From positions 186,001 through 250,000 of the forward strand of contig NZ_BMJT01000004.1 in NCBI RefSeq assembly GCF_014643595.1: a stretch of DNA of 64,000 nucleotides, written 5' to 3'. The position numbers were made by a program, and so were the translations under genes. Below are positions 1 through 10,293 of the stretch, piece by piece. This DNA is from Lysinibacillus alkalisoli (GTDB lineage: Bacteria; Bacillota; Bacilli; Bacillales_A; Planococcaceae). Each line of letters opens with the position of its first letter. Position 1 is the stretch's first letter. Under the pieces are notes generated by a model. The model searched no databases, was not told where the DNA came from, and saw only the letters and a list, made by a program, of their open reading frames with translations.

Positions 1-1056
1 ATTTTCAATAGGTGTTTTGCGTGCGCTCACAGGGATTGTTACCTCTTCATTTGTATAATAGTTTGTCACAGTTACTTCTGTAGCACCTTTTTGAAAAGCA
101 TAAATGTTAGCCATTAACAATTCACCATATAATTGATGCTCGTCAAGACGAGTAGCACGTTCATAGTCTTTCGTTAATTTTTTACTTTTTAAATGTAATT
201 TACTAATTTCATTCTGCAACCAACGTTCTAAATCGCCAGCTTGTTGTTTGACACGGTCACGCTCAGCACGCGCATAGAAAACACGATCAAGTAAAGCACT
301 ATTATTGGGATAAGCTATAGGATTTTCAAACTGCGTTAATTTGTTGGGAGAGAAATAAATTTTTTGCCCTATTTCAACATAGGTGGGCTGTTCGCCACCC
401 GTTGCAAAATGTGACACGTATTGCTCAAACTCGTTGCGTACAATTACTTCTTGCGCATGTAATTGGCTAAAACCAGCAAAATGTTGCGTAATTTCTTGTG
501 CGGTTCTTACAGTATTAAAGAAGTCACCAGCTCCTAAGAAGGGATTTACTTTATTTTGCTGTGGAGGTGCAATATATGGCTGTCCAGGCATAATAGTACG
601 ATGGCGATTCATTAATGGTGATAAGTGCTTTAATGCATCAATAATGATATTAGTTGTTGGATCAACTAGTAAAAGATTACTATGACGTCCCATGATTTCG
701 ACGTATAATTGTCTAACAGTAGCATCGCCAATCTCATTAGTACTATGGATTTCAAATAACAAAATGCGGTCGCAGTCTACTTGCGTGATAGCATGTATAA
801 TGCCCCCTTCAATATGTTTGCGTAATAGTGTACAAAACATGGGTGGCTCTGAAGGATTTTCAATGGTATGTTCAGTCAAATGAACGCGTGCATAAGAAGG
901 ATGAATGGAAAATAACAATTTTACATTTTTGCCATTTGCTCTAATATGCATTACTATTTCTTGTGCGTTAGGTTGGTGTATTTTTGCAATACGTCCTGTG
1001 ACGATTTGTTGTAACTCCGTCGTCATAGCGCGTGTAAATAAGCCATCAAAAGCCAT
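1..1056 (-). CDS. rqcH: RqcH/NFACT ribosome quality-control protein, 3' end missing
   Basis: Minus-strand gene whose ATG is at 1056 and which runs off the left edge; 352 codons are visible of a family usually about 560-570 residues. It begins MAFDGLFTRAMTTEL, the typical NFACT-N start, and carries the conserved EIMGRHSNLLLVD stretch near residue 120. Family knowledge: RqcH (YloA, formerly FbpA, 'fibronectin-binding protein') binds the obstructed 50S subunit with peptidyl-tRNA and adds C-terminal alanine tails that mark stalled chains for degradation. The visible part covers the NFACT-N domain and the start of the coiled coil; the RNA-binding NFACT-R end is outside. A purine-rich RBS (GAAAGAGTGA) precedes the ATG. 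It is divergent from the yicC operon, as in B. subtilis yloA/yloC. Confidence 0.93.
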   Translation of the reverse strand, partial: MAFDGLFTRAMTTELQQIVTGRIAKIHQPNAQEIVMHIRANGKNVKLLFSIHPSYARVHLTEHTIENPSEPPMFCTLLRKHIEGGIIHAITQVDCDRILLFEIHSTNEIGDATVRQLYVEIMGRHSNLLLVDPTTNIIIDALKHLSPLMNRHRTIMPGQPYIAPPQQNKVNPFLGAGDFFNTVRTAQEITQHFAGFSQLHAQEVIVRNEFEQYVSHFATGGEQPTYVEIGQKIYFSPNKLTQFENPIAYPNNSALLDRVFYARAERDRVKQQAGDLERWLQNEISKLHLKSKKLTKDYERATRLDEHQLYGELLMANIYAFQKGATEVTVTNYYTNEEVTIPVSARKTPIEN

Positions 1057-1143
1057 AATAATTTCACTCTTTCGTTCGAATTTTTTTATGTTCTTGCCCT
1101 ATTTTAACATGTTGTAGAGGCAATCCATACCCATACGCTAACA

Positions 1144-1172
1144 TTTCGATTATAATCGGCTTATGTTATAAT
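1144..1172 (+). promoter_or_regulatory. Candidate promoter of the yicC-gmk operon
   Basis: A perfect TATAAT lies at 1167-1172, with a poor -35 (TTTCGA, 1144-1149) at 17 bp. The 12-bp perfect palindrome CGATTATAATCG (1147-1158) sits in the spacer and contains a second TATAAT. The element lies in the divergent gap between rqcH and yicC. The -35 is weak, so this is a prediction only. Confidence 0.4.
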
Positions 1173-1207
1173 TAATGACAAATTGCGCATGAAGGATGTG
1201 ACGTTCT

Positions 1208-2083
1208 TTGGTACGTAGCATGACAGGTTTTGGCAGAGGTGTCACAACAACAACAAATTTCCAATTAACTATAGAACTTCGTTCAGTTAATCATCGTTTT
1301 TTAGAAGTACATAGTCGCTTTCCTAAAGATTGGATGGAAGCTGAAATGTTAGCTAAGAAGACCATTTCACGAGCATTATCTCGTGGTAAAGTGGATGTGT
1401 CTATTCATTTCAAAGAACTAACTCAATCTGTACCAACCATTGAAGTAAATATGGATTTAGTTCAAGCCTATGAAAAAGCACGTCAACAAGTAGCAAAAAT
1501 TGCACCGCTCCCTACACAATGGGATATGGCTGAATTACATGCTCTGGATCATGTCTTTATTCAACAGCAAGAAGAAGTCGCATTAACACAAGTGAATGAA
1601 GCTGTGTTGACGGCACTGCAGGAGGCGTTAGCTAACTTATTAACTATGCGTCAAGCAGAAGGGGAGCTATTAGCTAACGTATTAATGGAACAAAAACAAC
1701 AACTCCAACAACAAATTGCATTGATTGAACAACAATCAGACCTTGCTGTGAGTAAATATCGTGAACGCCTACAAGAACGCCTAAGTATGTTAAGTTCAGA
1801 TGATTATGTGGACGAGAGAGCCGTAGTGGAGGTTGCTATTTTTGCAGACCGAGTGGATATCTCTGAAGAGTTAGACCGATTACATAGTCATATTCATCAA
1901 TTCGAAACGACATTACAATCAACAGAGGCCATTGGACGCAAACTGGATTTCATTATGCAAGAAATGCATCGCGAAATTAATACGATTGGCTCTAAAAATC
2001 AATCTACAGTTGTGTCAGTAGCGGTAGTACAAGCAAAAACAATACTTGAAAAAATGCGAGAGCAAGTACAAAATGTAGAATAG
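1208..2083 (+). CDS. yloC: YicC/YloC family endoribonuclease
   Basis: 291 aa, matching the YicC family (UPF0701, about 290 aa). The protein starts MVRSMTGFGRG; the RSMTGFG N-terminus is the family hallmark. The start is the TTG at 1208, chosen because AAGGA (1192-1196) is correctly spaced for it and too far from the ATG at 1220, and because the RSMTG motif must be included. The conserved C-terminal part (residues about 205-291) contains VEVAIFADRVDISEELDRL and an HREINTIGSK motif typical of the DUF1732 domain. Family knowledge: E. coli YicC cleaves RNA (for example RyhB) as a hexameric endoribonuclease; the substrate in Bacillales is not firmly known. The remA/ylzA gene that normally separates yloC from gmk is absent: only 24 bp lie between them. 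Confidence 0.93.
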   Translation: MVRSMTGFGRGVTTTTNFQLTIELRSVNHRFLEVHSRFPKDWMEAEMLAKKTISRALSRGKVDVSIHFKELTQSVPTIEVNMDLVQAYEKARQQVAKIAPLPTQWDMAELHALDHVFIQQQEEVALTQVNEAVLTALQEALANLLTMRQAEGELLANVLMEQKQQLQQQIALIEQQSDLAVSKYRERLQERLSMLSSDDYVDERAVVEVAIFADRVDISEELDRLHSHIHQFETTLQSTEAIGRKLDFIMQEMHREINTIGSKNQSTVVSVAVVQAKTILEKMREQVQNVE

Positions 2084-2107
2084 AATATAGGTAAGGAGAA
2101 TGTCTAA

Positions 2108-2725
<618 letters not shown>

Positions 2726-2729
2726 AAAT

Positions 2730-2957
2730 ATGTTATATCCATCAGTTGATAAGTTAAAAGCAAAAATCGATTCAAAATATTCCTTAGTAAGCCTTGCATC
2801 TAAACGTGCACGCCAAATGCAAGAGCACCAAAATACTGAGCAATTAGAGGCATATCGTTCATATAAATACGTTGGTAAAGCATTAGAGGAAGTAGTGGTC
2901 GGTGCTTTAACACCTAAAGCTCAAGATGCTTCAACGGTTTATGAGGATGAAATTTAA
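2730..2957 (+). CDS. rpoZ: RNA polymerase omega subunit
   Basis: 75 aa, similar to other Firmicute omega subunits. It begins MLYPSVDKLKAKIDSKYSLV and contains the family ASKRARQM motif (residues 23-30) that helps omega clamp the beta' subunit during RNA polymerase assembly. Located 4 bp after gmk, the conserved Bacillales order. An intrinsic-terminator-like hairpin follows immediately (2971-3007). Confidence 0.95.
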   Translation: MLYPSVDKLKAKIDSKYSLVSLASKRARQMQEHQNTEQLEAYRSYKYVGKALEEVVVGALTPKAQDASTVYEDEI

Positions 2958-2970
2958 GTTTTCTGTTGTT

Positions 2971-3007
2971 AAAAGGAGTTGCCCCGTTTAGTGAGGCAAC
3001 TCTTTTC
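2971..3007 (+). terminator. Intrinsic terminator/attenuator after rpoZ
   Basis: GAGTTGCC (2976-2983) pairs with GGCAACTC (2995-3002) across an 11-nt loop; flanking AAAA and TTTT extend the stem and supply a short U tract. It sits inside an otherwise continuous gene cluster, so partial read-through into coaBC is likely. Confidence 0.7.
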
Positions 3008-3037
3008 TTATTACAAACTCAAAATAGGAGGGATACA

Positions 3038-3940
3038 ATGAAAAATATTTTACTCTGTGTTTCAGGAGGAATTGCTGTTTATAAGGCAGTGGCTTTGACG
3101 AGTAAATTGACACAAGCAGGCTTTCAAGTAAAAGTACTTATGACAAAAAGCGCTCAACAATTTGTTCAGCCATTAAGTTTTCAAGTTATGTCAAAAAATG
3201 ATGTGTTTTACGATACGTTTGATGAAAAAGACTCACAAGTTATTGCACATATCGATTTAGCCGACTGGGCAGACCTTGTAATTATAGCGCCTGCTACAGC
3301 TAACATTATAGGGAAGTTGGCGCATGGCTTAGCTGATGATATGGTGACAACGACATTACTGGCAACAACAGCACCTGTTTGGATTGCGCCTGCTATGAAT
3401 GTTCATATGTATGACCATCCTGCTGTTTTACGTAATATTGAGCAATTATATCAAGATGGGTATCGCTTTATTGAACCATCAGAAGGTTATTTAGCTTGCG
3501 GCTATGTGGGTAAAGGAAGACTAGAAGAACCTGAGAAAATTACAGCACTGGCTCTCCAACACTTTAGAACAACAGCACATGAACAAGTGCTAGTTGTAGG
3601 TGGAGCGATGGGGACTATAGCGAACAATCAATTGACGGCTCCTGTTCACGCTGCCATGTTAGCAACAGAAGTAGCAAAGGCTTTTGCAAGTCGTCAAATT
3701 TACACAAGACTAATCACACATGAGCAACAACCTCGGAAGTACCGCTTCTTATTCACAGAGCAAATGATGATGGCTGACGATGTTACAAAGTATGTGAGAG
3801 AATGGCAACAACAGCATCCTAATGGCCTTGTGTTAACAGATGTTTTATTGCCTAAAGGTTATACATTAGAAGGTGTACATGCTTTCCATTCGCAAGAAGA
3901 AGCAGAACAAGTGCTTATAAATGAATTAAAGGGGTTGTGA
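3038..3940 (+). CDS. coaBC: CoaBC-like protein: intact PPC decarboxylase (CoaC) domain, shortened and degenerate CoaB domain
   Basis: 300 aa from the ATG at 3038, which has AGGAGGG 7 bp upstream; an upstream in-frame start has no RBS. CoaBC is normally about 400 aa. Residues 1-175 are a canonical flavoprotein: SGGIAVYKA at the N-terminus, catalytic His71 in HIDLADWADL, PAMN at 118-121 and Cys154 in GYLACGYVGKGR. This half decarboxylates phosphopantothenoylcysteine in coenzyme A synthesis. Residues about 182-300 align by topology with the start of CoaB (VLVVGGAMGT for the usual ITAGGT/PTRE), but the N-x-S-S/T-G-K-M-G loop, the AAVADY segment and the whole last third with the catalytic lysine are missing. 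priA starts 5 bp after the stop, so no hidden remainder exists. I infer that it is decarboxylase-only. Confidence 0.9.
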   Translation: MKNILLCVSGGIAVYKAVALTSKLTQAGFQVKVLMTKSAQQFVQPLSFQVMSKNDVFYDTFDEKDSQVIAHIDLADWADLVIIAPATANIIGKLAHGLADDMVTTTLLATTAPVWIAPAMNVHMYDHPAVLRNIEQLYQDGYRFIEPSEGYLACGYVGKGRLEEPEKITALALQHFRTTAHEQVLVVGGAMGTIANNQLTAPVHAAMLATEVAKAFASRQIYTRLITHEQQPRKYRFLFTEQMMMADDVTKYVREWQQQHPNGLVLTDVLLPKGYTLEGVHAFHSQEEAEQVLINELKGL

Positions 3941-3944
3941 ACCG

Positions 3945-6344
3945 ATGTATGCACAAGTCATTGTGGACGTGCCAACGTATCATGTAGACCGTCCGTTTGA
4001 TTATAGAGTACCTGCTAAGTTTGCCTCTATTATTGAGCCTGGTATGCGTGTGCATGTGCCATTTGGTAGGCGACCTGTTTTAGGTTTTGTAGTAGGTTTA
4101 TCATCTACAACCGAAGTCCCTCAAAAGAAATTAAAGCCCATTACAGCCTTACTAGATTTAGAACCGGTGATCACATCAGAGTTATTAGCTTTAGCCAAGT
4201 GGTTAAAGCATGAAACGATTTGTTTTGAGATTGATGCGCTACAAGTGATGCTCCCCTCAGCATTGCGTGCCAAATATGAGAAAATAATAGAGATAGTACC
4301 TGGCGCCATATTAGATGAGCGATTGCAATCGTATTTTGATGATAAAACACAAGTTAAGATAGAAGTATTTGAGCAAGCACATGTATTGGCTGAAGTGAAA
4401 AAAGCTATTCAACAACAACAAGTAAGGTTAAAAACCGTAATTAAACAACGAGGCACAGTGAAAGAGCAACGCTATGTGCAAATAGGTACACACACTGAGA
4501 TTGAACAAGCGCTACAGCAAGTAAATAAAAGAGCAAAGAAGCAAATCCAACTTTTACATTGGGCAAAACAACATGCCGAGCAAGTATACTTACCACAAAA
4601 GGTGCTAGATGATAGTGCGACATCCCTCTCTGTACTGCAAGCTGTTGTTGCATTAGGTGGCTTACAATTTGTGCAAAAAGAAGTATTGCGTGACCCACAT
4701 CAAAATTCTGTAGAACAGACGAGCAATCATACTTTGACAAGTGAACAGCAAATGGCCACCGATGCCATTCATGATGCATTAAAACAAAAAAAAGCAACCA
4801 CGTTTTTATTGCAAGGTGTAACAGGAAGTGGAAAAACAGAAATTTACTTACAAACGATTGAACAAGCGTTACAGCAAGGGAAACAAGCGATTATGCTAGT
4901 ACCCGAAATTTCGTTAACACCTCAAATGACAGAGCGTTTTAGAGGTAGGTTTGGCAATCAAGTAGCAGTGATGCATAGTGGGCTCTCTGTAGGTGAGAAG
5001 TTTGATGAATGGCGTAAGATTCAACGAGGGGAAGTGCAAGTAGTTGTAGGTGCTCGTTCAGCTGTTTTTGCTCCTTTTACCAATTTAGGTTTAATTATCT
5101 TAGATGAAGAGCATGAATCAACCTATAAACAAGAAGACACACCACGTTATCATGCAAGAGATGTTGCGATTTGGCGTAGCGAATATTATCAATGCCCTGT
5201 AGTATTAGGGAGTGCAACACCAGCTTTAGAGTCATATGCACGTGCAACTAAAGGGGTGTATACTTTATTACAGCTTACAAAAAGAGCGACCAATCAAGCG
5301 CTACCTGTTGTTGATGTAGTGGATATGCGTGAAGAGTTGAGACAAGGTAATCATTCCATGTTTTCTACAATTTTAATTGAAGCTATACGAGAGCGCTTAA
5401 CAAAAAAAGAACAAATGGTTTTATTTTTAAATCGTAGAGGTTATTCCTCTTTTGTAATGTGTAGAGATTGTGGTACAGTTGTGCAATGCGTAAACTGTGA
5501 TATTTCATTAACTTATCACCGTTCACAAGAGCATTTAAGATGTCACTATTGCGGACATGAACAAGCAGTGCCTACACAATGTCCAGCATGCGAGAGTGAT
5601 CGTATTCGCTATTTTGGTACAGGGACACAAAAAGTAGAAGAAGAACTTTATCGTTTATTTCCAGAAGCACGCGTGTTAAGAATGGACGTTGACACTACGC
5701 GGAAAAAAGGCGCACATGAAAAGATTCTATCCGCATTTGGTCGGCAAGAAGCTGATATTTTATTAGGTACACAAATGATTGCTAAAGGTTTAGATTTTCC
5801 TAATATTACATTAGTAGGAGTATTGAGTGCAGATACAACTTTACATCTTGCTGATTTTCGGGCATCAGAAAAAACATTTCAGTTATTAACGCAAGTTAGT
5901 GGGCGAGCGGGGCGTCATGATAAAGAAGGACAAGTTATTATTCAGTCCTATACTCCTGAGCATTATGCTATTGACTTAGCTAAACAGCAACATTATGAAA
6001 CATTTTATACCCAAGAAATGCAAATGCGTCGCTTGGCAGGCTATCCCCCGTACTTTTATATTGCACTCATACAAATCGCACATGAGGAGGTATGGCAAGC
6101 ACAAGATTATGCCAATCATGTCGCAGATTATTTACGTCATCAATTGCCTCATGTACGTATTATAGGACCAGCTGCAGCACAAATAAGCCGTTTGCAAAAT
6201 AGATATCGTTATCAATGTTTGATAAAATATAAAATTGAACCAAATTTGATTCCTGTATTACATCAACTCATTGCATTGTACCGCGCAGAGTGGCAAAAAA
6301 AAGGTGTTCATTTGACTGTGGATTTAGACCCGTCAATGATTTAG
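3945..6344 (+). CDS. priA: Primosomal protein N', replication restart helicase PriA
   Basis: 799 aa, normal for Firmicute PriA. It recognises stalled or repaired forks and D-loops, unwinds DNA 3' to 5' and starts reloading of the replicative helicase. The N-terminal DNA-binding region begins MYAQVIVDVPTYHVDRPFDY. Walker A (GVTGSGKTE) is near residue 291 and the DEEH box near 387. A zinc-binding insert with four CxxC pairs (CRDCG, CVNCD, CHYCG, CPAC) starts near residue 506. The start ATG is 5 bp after coaBC, with AAAGGGG as RBS. The coaBC-priA-def-fmt order is standard in Bacillales. Confidence 0.97.
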   Translation: MYAQVIVDVPTYHVDRPFDYRVPAKFASIIEPGMRVHVPFGRRPVLGFVVGLSSTTEVPQKKLKPITALLDLEPVITSELLALAKWLKHETICFEIDALQVMLPSALRAKYEKIIEIVPGAILDERLQSYFDDKTQVKIEVFEQAHVLAEVKKAIQQQQVRLKTVIKQRGTVKEQRYVQIGTHTEIEQALQQVNKRAKKQIQLLHWAKQHAEQVYLPQKVLDDSATSLSVLQAVVALGGLQFVQKEVLRDPHQNSVEQTSNHTLTSEQQMATDAIHDALKQKKATTFLLQGVTGSGKTEIYLQTIEQALQQGKQAIMLVPEISLTPQMTERFRGRFGNQVAVMHSGLSVGEKFDEWRKIQRGEVQVVVGARSAVFAPFTNLGLIILDEEHESTYKQEDTPRYHARDVAIWRSEYYQCPVVLGSATPALESYARATKGVYTLLQLTKRATNQALPVVDVVDMREELRQGNHSMFSTILIEAIRERLTKKEQMVLFLNRRGYSSFVMCRDCGTVVQCVNCDISLTYHRSQEHLRCHYCGHEQAVPTQCPACESDRIRYFGTGTQKVEEELYRLFPEARVLRMDVDTTRKKGAHEKILSAFGRQEADILLGTQMIAKGLDFPNITLVGVLSADTTLHLADFRASEKTFQLLTQVSGRAGRHDKEGQVIIQSYTPEHYAIDLAKQQHYETFYTQEMQMRRLAGYPPYFYIALIQIAHEEVWQAQDYANHVADYLRHQLPHVRIIGPAAAQISRLQNRYRYQCLIKYKIEPNLIPVLHQLIALYRAEWQKKGVHLTVDLDPSMI

Positions 6345-6358
6345 AAAAGAGGATAAAG

Positions 6359-6850
6359 ATGATTAAAGAAGTAGTAAAGTATCCAGCGGAGATTTTAACA
6401 ACACAAACTAAAGAAGTAACGATGATAAATGAAGATATTATTCAATTGCTTGATGATTTATACGATACGATGATTGAGCATGATGGTGTAGGTATTGCAG
6501 CACCACAAATTAATGTAGATTTACGTGTCGCTATTGTTGAAATTGGTGAAGAACGTGATATTTTAGAAATGATTAATCCGAGCGTGATAAAGGTTGAGGG
6601 TACAGCCAAAGATATTGAAGGATGTTTAAGTTTTCCTGAACTCTTTGGTGATGTAGAGCGTCCTACGTATGTAAAAATAGAGGCTTGTGATCGAGACGGA
6701 CGTGTTTATGAATTAGAGGCATGGGATTTTGATGCGCGTGCTATTTTACACGAAATAGATCATTTAGATGGCATACTTTTCCATGATAAAATCACTCGTC
6801 AATACACACCAGAAGAGTTAGAAGAGATGTATGAGGAGGAAGAGGCATGA
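6359..6850 (+). CDS. def: Peptide deformylase
   Basis: 163 aa from the ATG at 6359, preceded by AAGAGGAT. A longer reading overlapping priA has no RBS. It removes the formyl group from nascent N-terminal Met. All three family motifs are present: GVGIAAPQ (GxGxAAxQ), EGCLSFP (EGCLS, metal-binding Cys) and HEIDHLDG (HExxH, metal-binding His pair and catalytic Glu). The stop overlaps the fmt start by 4 bp (ATGA), coupling deformylation with formylation of initiator tRNA. Confidence 0.97.
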   Translation: MIKEVVKYPAEILTTQTKEVTMINEDIIQLLDDLYDTMIEHDGVGIAAPQINVDLRVAIVEIGEERDILEMINPSVIKVEGTAKDIEGCLSFPELFGDVERPTYVKIEACDRDGRVYELEAWDFDARAILHEIDHLDGILFHDKITRQYTPEELEEMYEEEEA

Positions 6851-7785
6851 TTTCAATTATTTTTATGGGGACACCAGCCTTTTCAGCCCCTATTTTACGC
6901 ATGTTGCATGAGGAAGGATACAATATATTAGCTGTTGTGACACAACCTGACCGCCCTGTGGGAAGAAAGCGTATCCTAACACCCCCTCCTGTAAAAGAAG
7001 AAGCGTTAACATTAGGTTTACCTGTTATTCAACCAGAAAAATTACGTGATAGCGAAGCATTACAACAAATTATTGCTTTACAACCCGACTTAATTGTAAC
7101 AGCTGCATTTGGTCAAATTTTACCTGCAACATTGTTAGAGACACCGCGTTTAGGTTGTATTAATGTACATGCTTCTTTATTGCCAAAATATCGAGGTGGT
7201 GCACCCATTCACCAAGCAGTCATTGATGGCGAGAAAGAGACAGGTGTTACTATTATGTATATGGTCGAGAAGTTAGATGCAGGTGATATGATTTCCCAAC
7301 GTGCAATACCGATTGAGGCACAAGATCACACGGGTTTATTATTTGATAAACTGAGCCTTGTCGGACGTGACTTATTAAAAGAAACATTACCAAGCATAAT
7401 AGATGGTACGAATCAACGAGTTGTACAAGATGAGTCACAAGTAACGTTTGCTAGTAATATATCGCGTGAACAAGAACGTATCAATTGGGCACATACTGCT
7501 GACCAAGTATACAATTTAATTAGAGGGCTACACCCTTGGCCAACCGCTTATACTACTTTGCAAGGACATAATGTTAAGGTGTGGTGGGCACAAATAGGAA
7601 CAAGTGATAAAACAGGTGCTCCTGGAGAGGTGGTAGCTATTAATAAGGACCATTTTGAAGTGGCAACGACAGCTGGTACTATAGCTATTTATGATTTACA
7701 AGTGGCAGGTAAAAAACGTATGACAGCTGAAGATTATTTAAATGGTATTGGAGCTAAACTACAAATTGGGGAGCGCTTTGAATGA
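6847..7785 (+). CDS. fmt: Methionyl-tRNA formyltransferase
   Basis: 312 aa, family length. It transfers formyl from 10-formyl-tetrahydrofolate to Met-tRNAi. The N-terminal formyltransferase fold starts [14 protein letters not shown]. The active-site segment [16 protein letters not shown] (near residue 107) contains the Asn/His pair and the [12 protein letters not shown] signature. The OB-fold tRNA-binding domain occupies about residues 206-312. ATGA overlaps exist at both ends (with def and rsmB), showing a translationally coupled cluster. Confidence 0.97.
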   Translation: MISIIFMGTPAFSAPILRMLHEEGYNILAVVTQPDRPVGRKRILTPPPVKEEALTLGLPVIQPEKLRDSEALQQIIALQPDLIVTAAFGQILPATLLETPRLGCINVHASLLPKYRGGAPIHQAVIDGEKETGVTIMYMVEKLDAGDMISQRAIPIEAQDHTGLLFDKLSLVGRDLLKETLPSIIDGTNQRVVQDESQVTFASNISREQERINWAHTADQVYNLIRGLHPWPTAYTTLQGHNVKVWWAQIGTSDKTGAPGEVVAINKDHFEVATTAGTIAIYDLQVAGKKRMTAEDYLNGIGAKLQIGERFE

Positions 7786-9155
7786 GTAAAAAAAAGCATG
7801 TGATGATTTGGGATGGTAATGTGCGAGATGCTGCATTATCCATCCTACTTGCCGTTGATAAAAATCAAGCTTACAGCAATCTATTATTGAATGACACAAT
7901 TAAACGTCATAAAATTGAGCCAAAGGACCGTGCGTTATTAACCGAAATTACGTATGGTACATTGCAATATAAAATGACTTTGGATTACTATTTAGAACCT
8001 TATATTCGAGGTGAAGTGGAGGATTGGATGCGTTGGTTACTTCGTTTATCACTCTACCAAATGCATTATTTATCGCGTATTCCACCTCATGCAGCTGTAA
8101 ACGAAGCTGTCGAAATTGCTAAACGTAGAGGGCATCAAGGGACAGCCTCAATGGTTAATGGCATATTACGTGCGATTTTACGTGAAGGCGTTAGTGAGGT
8201 AGATGTCTTTAACGAAATTGATGAACTTGCTATTACAACAAGTCACCCACATTGGCTAGTAGAGCGTTGGGTGGAGATGTATGGCGTTGAAAAAACACGT
8301 GCTATGTTAGAAGAAAATAACAAGCCAGCGATCCAAACGGTTCGTGTTAACGTAACAAAAGCAACTGTAGAACAAGTGTTAACAAGTCTAGCAGAGGATG
8401 GTGTAACCGCTAATAAGAGCCCACTCCTGTCTGAATGTATTTATATTACAGAAGGACAAGCATCACGCACAGCTGCATTTCGTCAAGGATGGGTTACAAT
8501 TCAAGATGAGAGCTCTATGATTCCTGCTCATGTGTTACAACCTCAGCGTGACTGGCGCGTATTAGATATGTGTGCAGCTCCAGGAGGAAAGACAACACAT
8601 GTAGCAGAAAGAATGAATAATGAAGGCACTATTATTGCACTTGATTTGCATGAGCATAAATTAGCACTGATTCAGCAAAATATGACGAGATTAGGTTTGA
8701 CGAATATTACAACTTTACATGTAGATGGTCGCAAAGCCATTGAGCACTTTGAAGCTAATTCATTCGATGCGATTTTAGTAGACGCTCCGTGTAGCGGCTT
8801 AGGTGTAATGCGTCGTAAACCAGATATTAAATATACAAAGCAAGAACAAGACTTGGCGCGACTACAAACGATTCAACTCGCATTATTAGATGCAGCTGTA
8901 ACTTTGTTAAAGCCTAATGGTAAGCTGATTTACAGTACTTGCACAGTAGATAAAGTAGAGAACGAAGGCACAGTACAACAGTTTTTACAGCAACATTCTA
9001 CTATGCAATCTACAGCAATTGATTCTCTACCACAAGCATTAATGGAAAAACAACAAGATGGTATGTTGCAAGTATTCCCACAAGATTTTGGTAGTGACGG
9101 CTTCTTTGTCGCTGCTTTTACAAAAAAGGAGATTCTAACTAATGGATCAAAATAG
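7782..9155 (+). CDS. rsmB: 16S rRNA (cytosine-967-C5)-methyltransferase RsmB
   Basis: 457 aa, fitting the family. It methylates C967 of 16S rRNA using SAM. The N-terminal NusB-like RNA-binding domain (about 10-140) includes [14 protein letters not shown]. The C-terminal methyltransferase has the SAM site [12 protein letters not shown] (about 264-275), motif IV DAPCSG with Cys337 and motif VI STCT with Cys387, the catalytic cysteine pair of m5C enzymes. It overlaps fmt by 4 bp and rlmN by 14 bp. Confidence 0.96.
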   Translation: MSKKKHVMIWDGNVRDAALSILLAVDKNQAYSNLLLNDTIKRHKIEPKDRALLTEITYGTLQYKMTLDYYLEPYIRGEVEDWMRWLLRLSLYQMHYLSRIPPHAAVNEAVEIAKRRGHQGTASMVNGILRAILREGVSEVDVFNEIDELAITTSHPHWLVERWVEMYGVEKTRAMLEENNKPAIQTVRVNVTKATVEQVLTSLAEDGVTANKSPLLSECIYITEGQASRTAAFRQGWVTIQDESSMIPAHVLQPQRDWRVLDMCAAPGGKTTHVAERMNNEGTIIALDLHEHKLALIQQNMTRLGLTNITTLHVDGRKAIEHFEANSFDAILVDAPCSGLGVMRRKPDIKYTKQEQDLARLQTIQLALLDAAVTLLKPNGKLIYSTCTVDKVENEGTVQQFLQQHSTMQSTAIDSLPQALMEKQQDGMLQVFPQDFGSDGFFVAAFTKKEILTNGSK

Positions 9156-10287
9156 ACTACAAACATTTAATGAACGAATTAACGATTTAGTTGATGATGC
9201 TAAAGAACAGCCTATCCGTAAAAAGAAAGAGAAAGTAAATTTAAAGCCCTCAATCTATTCTTTAGAGCCACATGAATTAAAACAGTGGTTAGAAGAGAAT
9301 GGCGAGAAAGCTTTTCGTGCGAAACAAATTTATGAATGGTTATATGAAAAACGTGTTAAAACATTTGAAGAGATGTCTAATTTATCTAAGGCTCTACGTG
9401 AAAAGCTAACGGATGCTTTTGCTCTTACAACACTTTCTACGATTATTAAACAACAGTCACAAGATGGTACAATTAAGTTTTTATTTGAATTACAAGATGG
9501 TTATGCGATTGAAACCGTGCTAATGCGTCATGAATATGGAAATTCTGTTTGTGTTACAACACAAGTGGGCTGCCGTATTGGCTGTACTTTTTGTGCATCA
9601 ACATTAGGTGGCTTAAAGCGACATTTGTTAGCTGGAGAAATTGTTGAACAAGTGGTTAAAGTGCAACAAGCACTCGATGAAACAAATGAACGTGTGTCAC
9701 ATATTGTAATTATGGGCATTGGAGAGCCGTTTGATAACTATGATGCTATGATGAGCTTTTTAAAAGTCATTAACCATGAGCAAGGCTTAAATATAGGGGC
9801 ACGTCATATTACAGTTTCTACATCAGGTATTGTGCCTAAAATTTATAAGTTTGCAGATGAGCAATTACAAATTAATTTTGCCTTATCTTTGCATGCACCA
9901 AATCAAGAGTTGCGCCAAAAGTTAATGCCAATTGCACGCGCTTATAAACTAGAAGAACTAATGGAATCAATACGTTACTACACGAACAAAACAGGACGCC
10001 GAGTTAGTTTTGAGTATGGTTTGTTTGGAGGCGAAAATGATTCTGTAGCACATGCTGAGGAGTTAGCTGTTTTAATTAAAGATATTAAATGTCATGTGAA
10101 CTTAATTCCTGTAAACTATGTGCCAGAACGTGATTATACACGGACGCCTCGCAATAAAATTTTTGATTTTGAGAAAACATTAAAAAAACATGGCATTAAT
10201 GCTACAATTCGTCGCGAGCAAGGTTCAGATATTGATGCTGCTTGTGGCCAATTACGTGCGAAAGAGAGAGAACAAGAGACGAGGTGA
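9142..10287 (+). CDS. rlmN: 23S rRNA/tRNA adenine-C2 methyltransferase RlmN
   Basis: 381 aa. A radical-SAM enzyme that makes m2A2503 in 23S rRNA and m2A37 in some tRNAs. The CxxxCxxC iron-sulfur motif is Cys144, Cys148 and Cys151 (GCRIGCTFC). [10 protein letters not shown] is the GGEP-type SAM-binding motif, and Cys368 near the C-terminus (AACGQL) is the expected methyl-carrier cysteine. Its ATG lies inside rsmB and is preceded by AAGGAG. The 3' end overlaps the RBS of prpC. Confidence 0.96.
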   Translation: MDQNRLQTFNERINDLVDDAKEQPIRKKKEKVNLKPSIYSLEPHELKQWLEENGEKAFRAKQIYEWLYEKRVKTFEEMSNLSKALREKLTDAFALTTLSTIIKQQSQDGTIKFLFELQDGYAIETVLMRHEYGNSVCVTTQVGCRIGCTFCASTLGGLKRHLLAGEIVEQVVKVQQALDETNERVSHIVIMGIGEPFDNYDAMMSFLKVINHEQGLNIGARHITVSTSGIVPKIYKFADEQLQINFALSLHAPNQELRQKLMPIARAYKLEELMESIRYYTNKTGRRVSFEYGLFGGENDSVAHAEELAVLIKDIKCHVNLIPVNYVPERDYTRTPRNKIFDFEKTLKKHGINATIRREQGSDIDAACGQLRAKEREQETR

Positions 10288-10293
10288 CCACGA

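Noticed and set aside
383-1117. Three short plus-strand open frames (100, 63 and 70 aa) at the left end
   Set aside because: They are antisense to rqcH, have odd composition (Cys- and Ser-rich) and no RBS.
2966-3037. N-terminal extension of coaBC
   Set aside because: It runs through the rpoZ terminator and has no RBS; the ATG at 3038 follows AGGAGGG and gives the family N-terminus.
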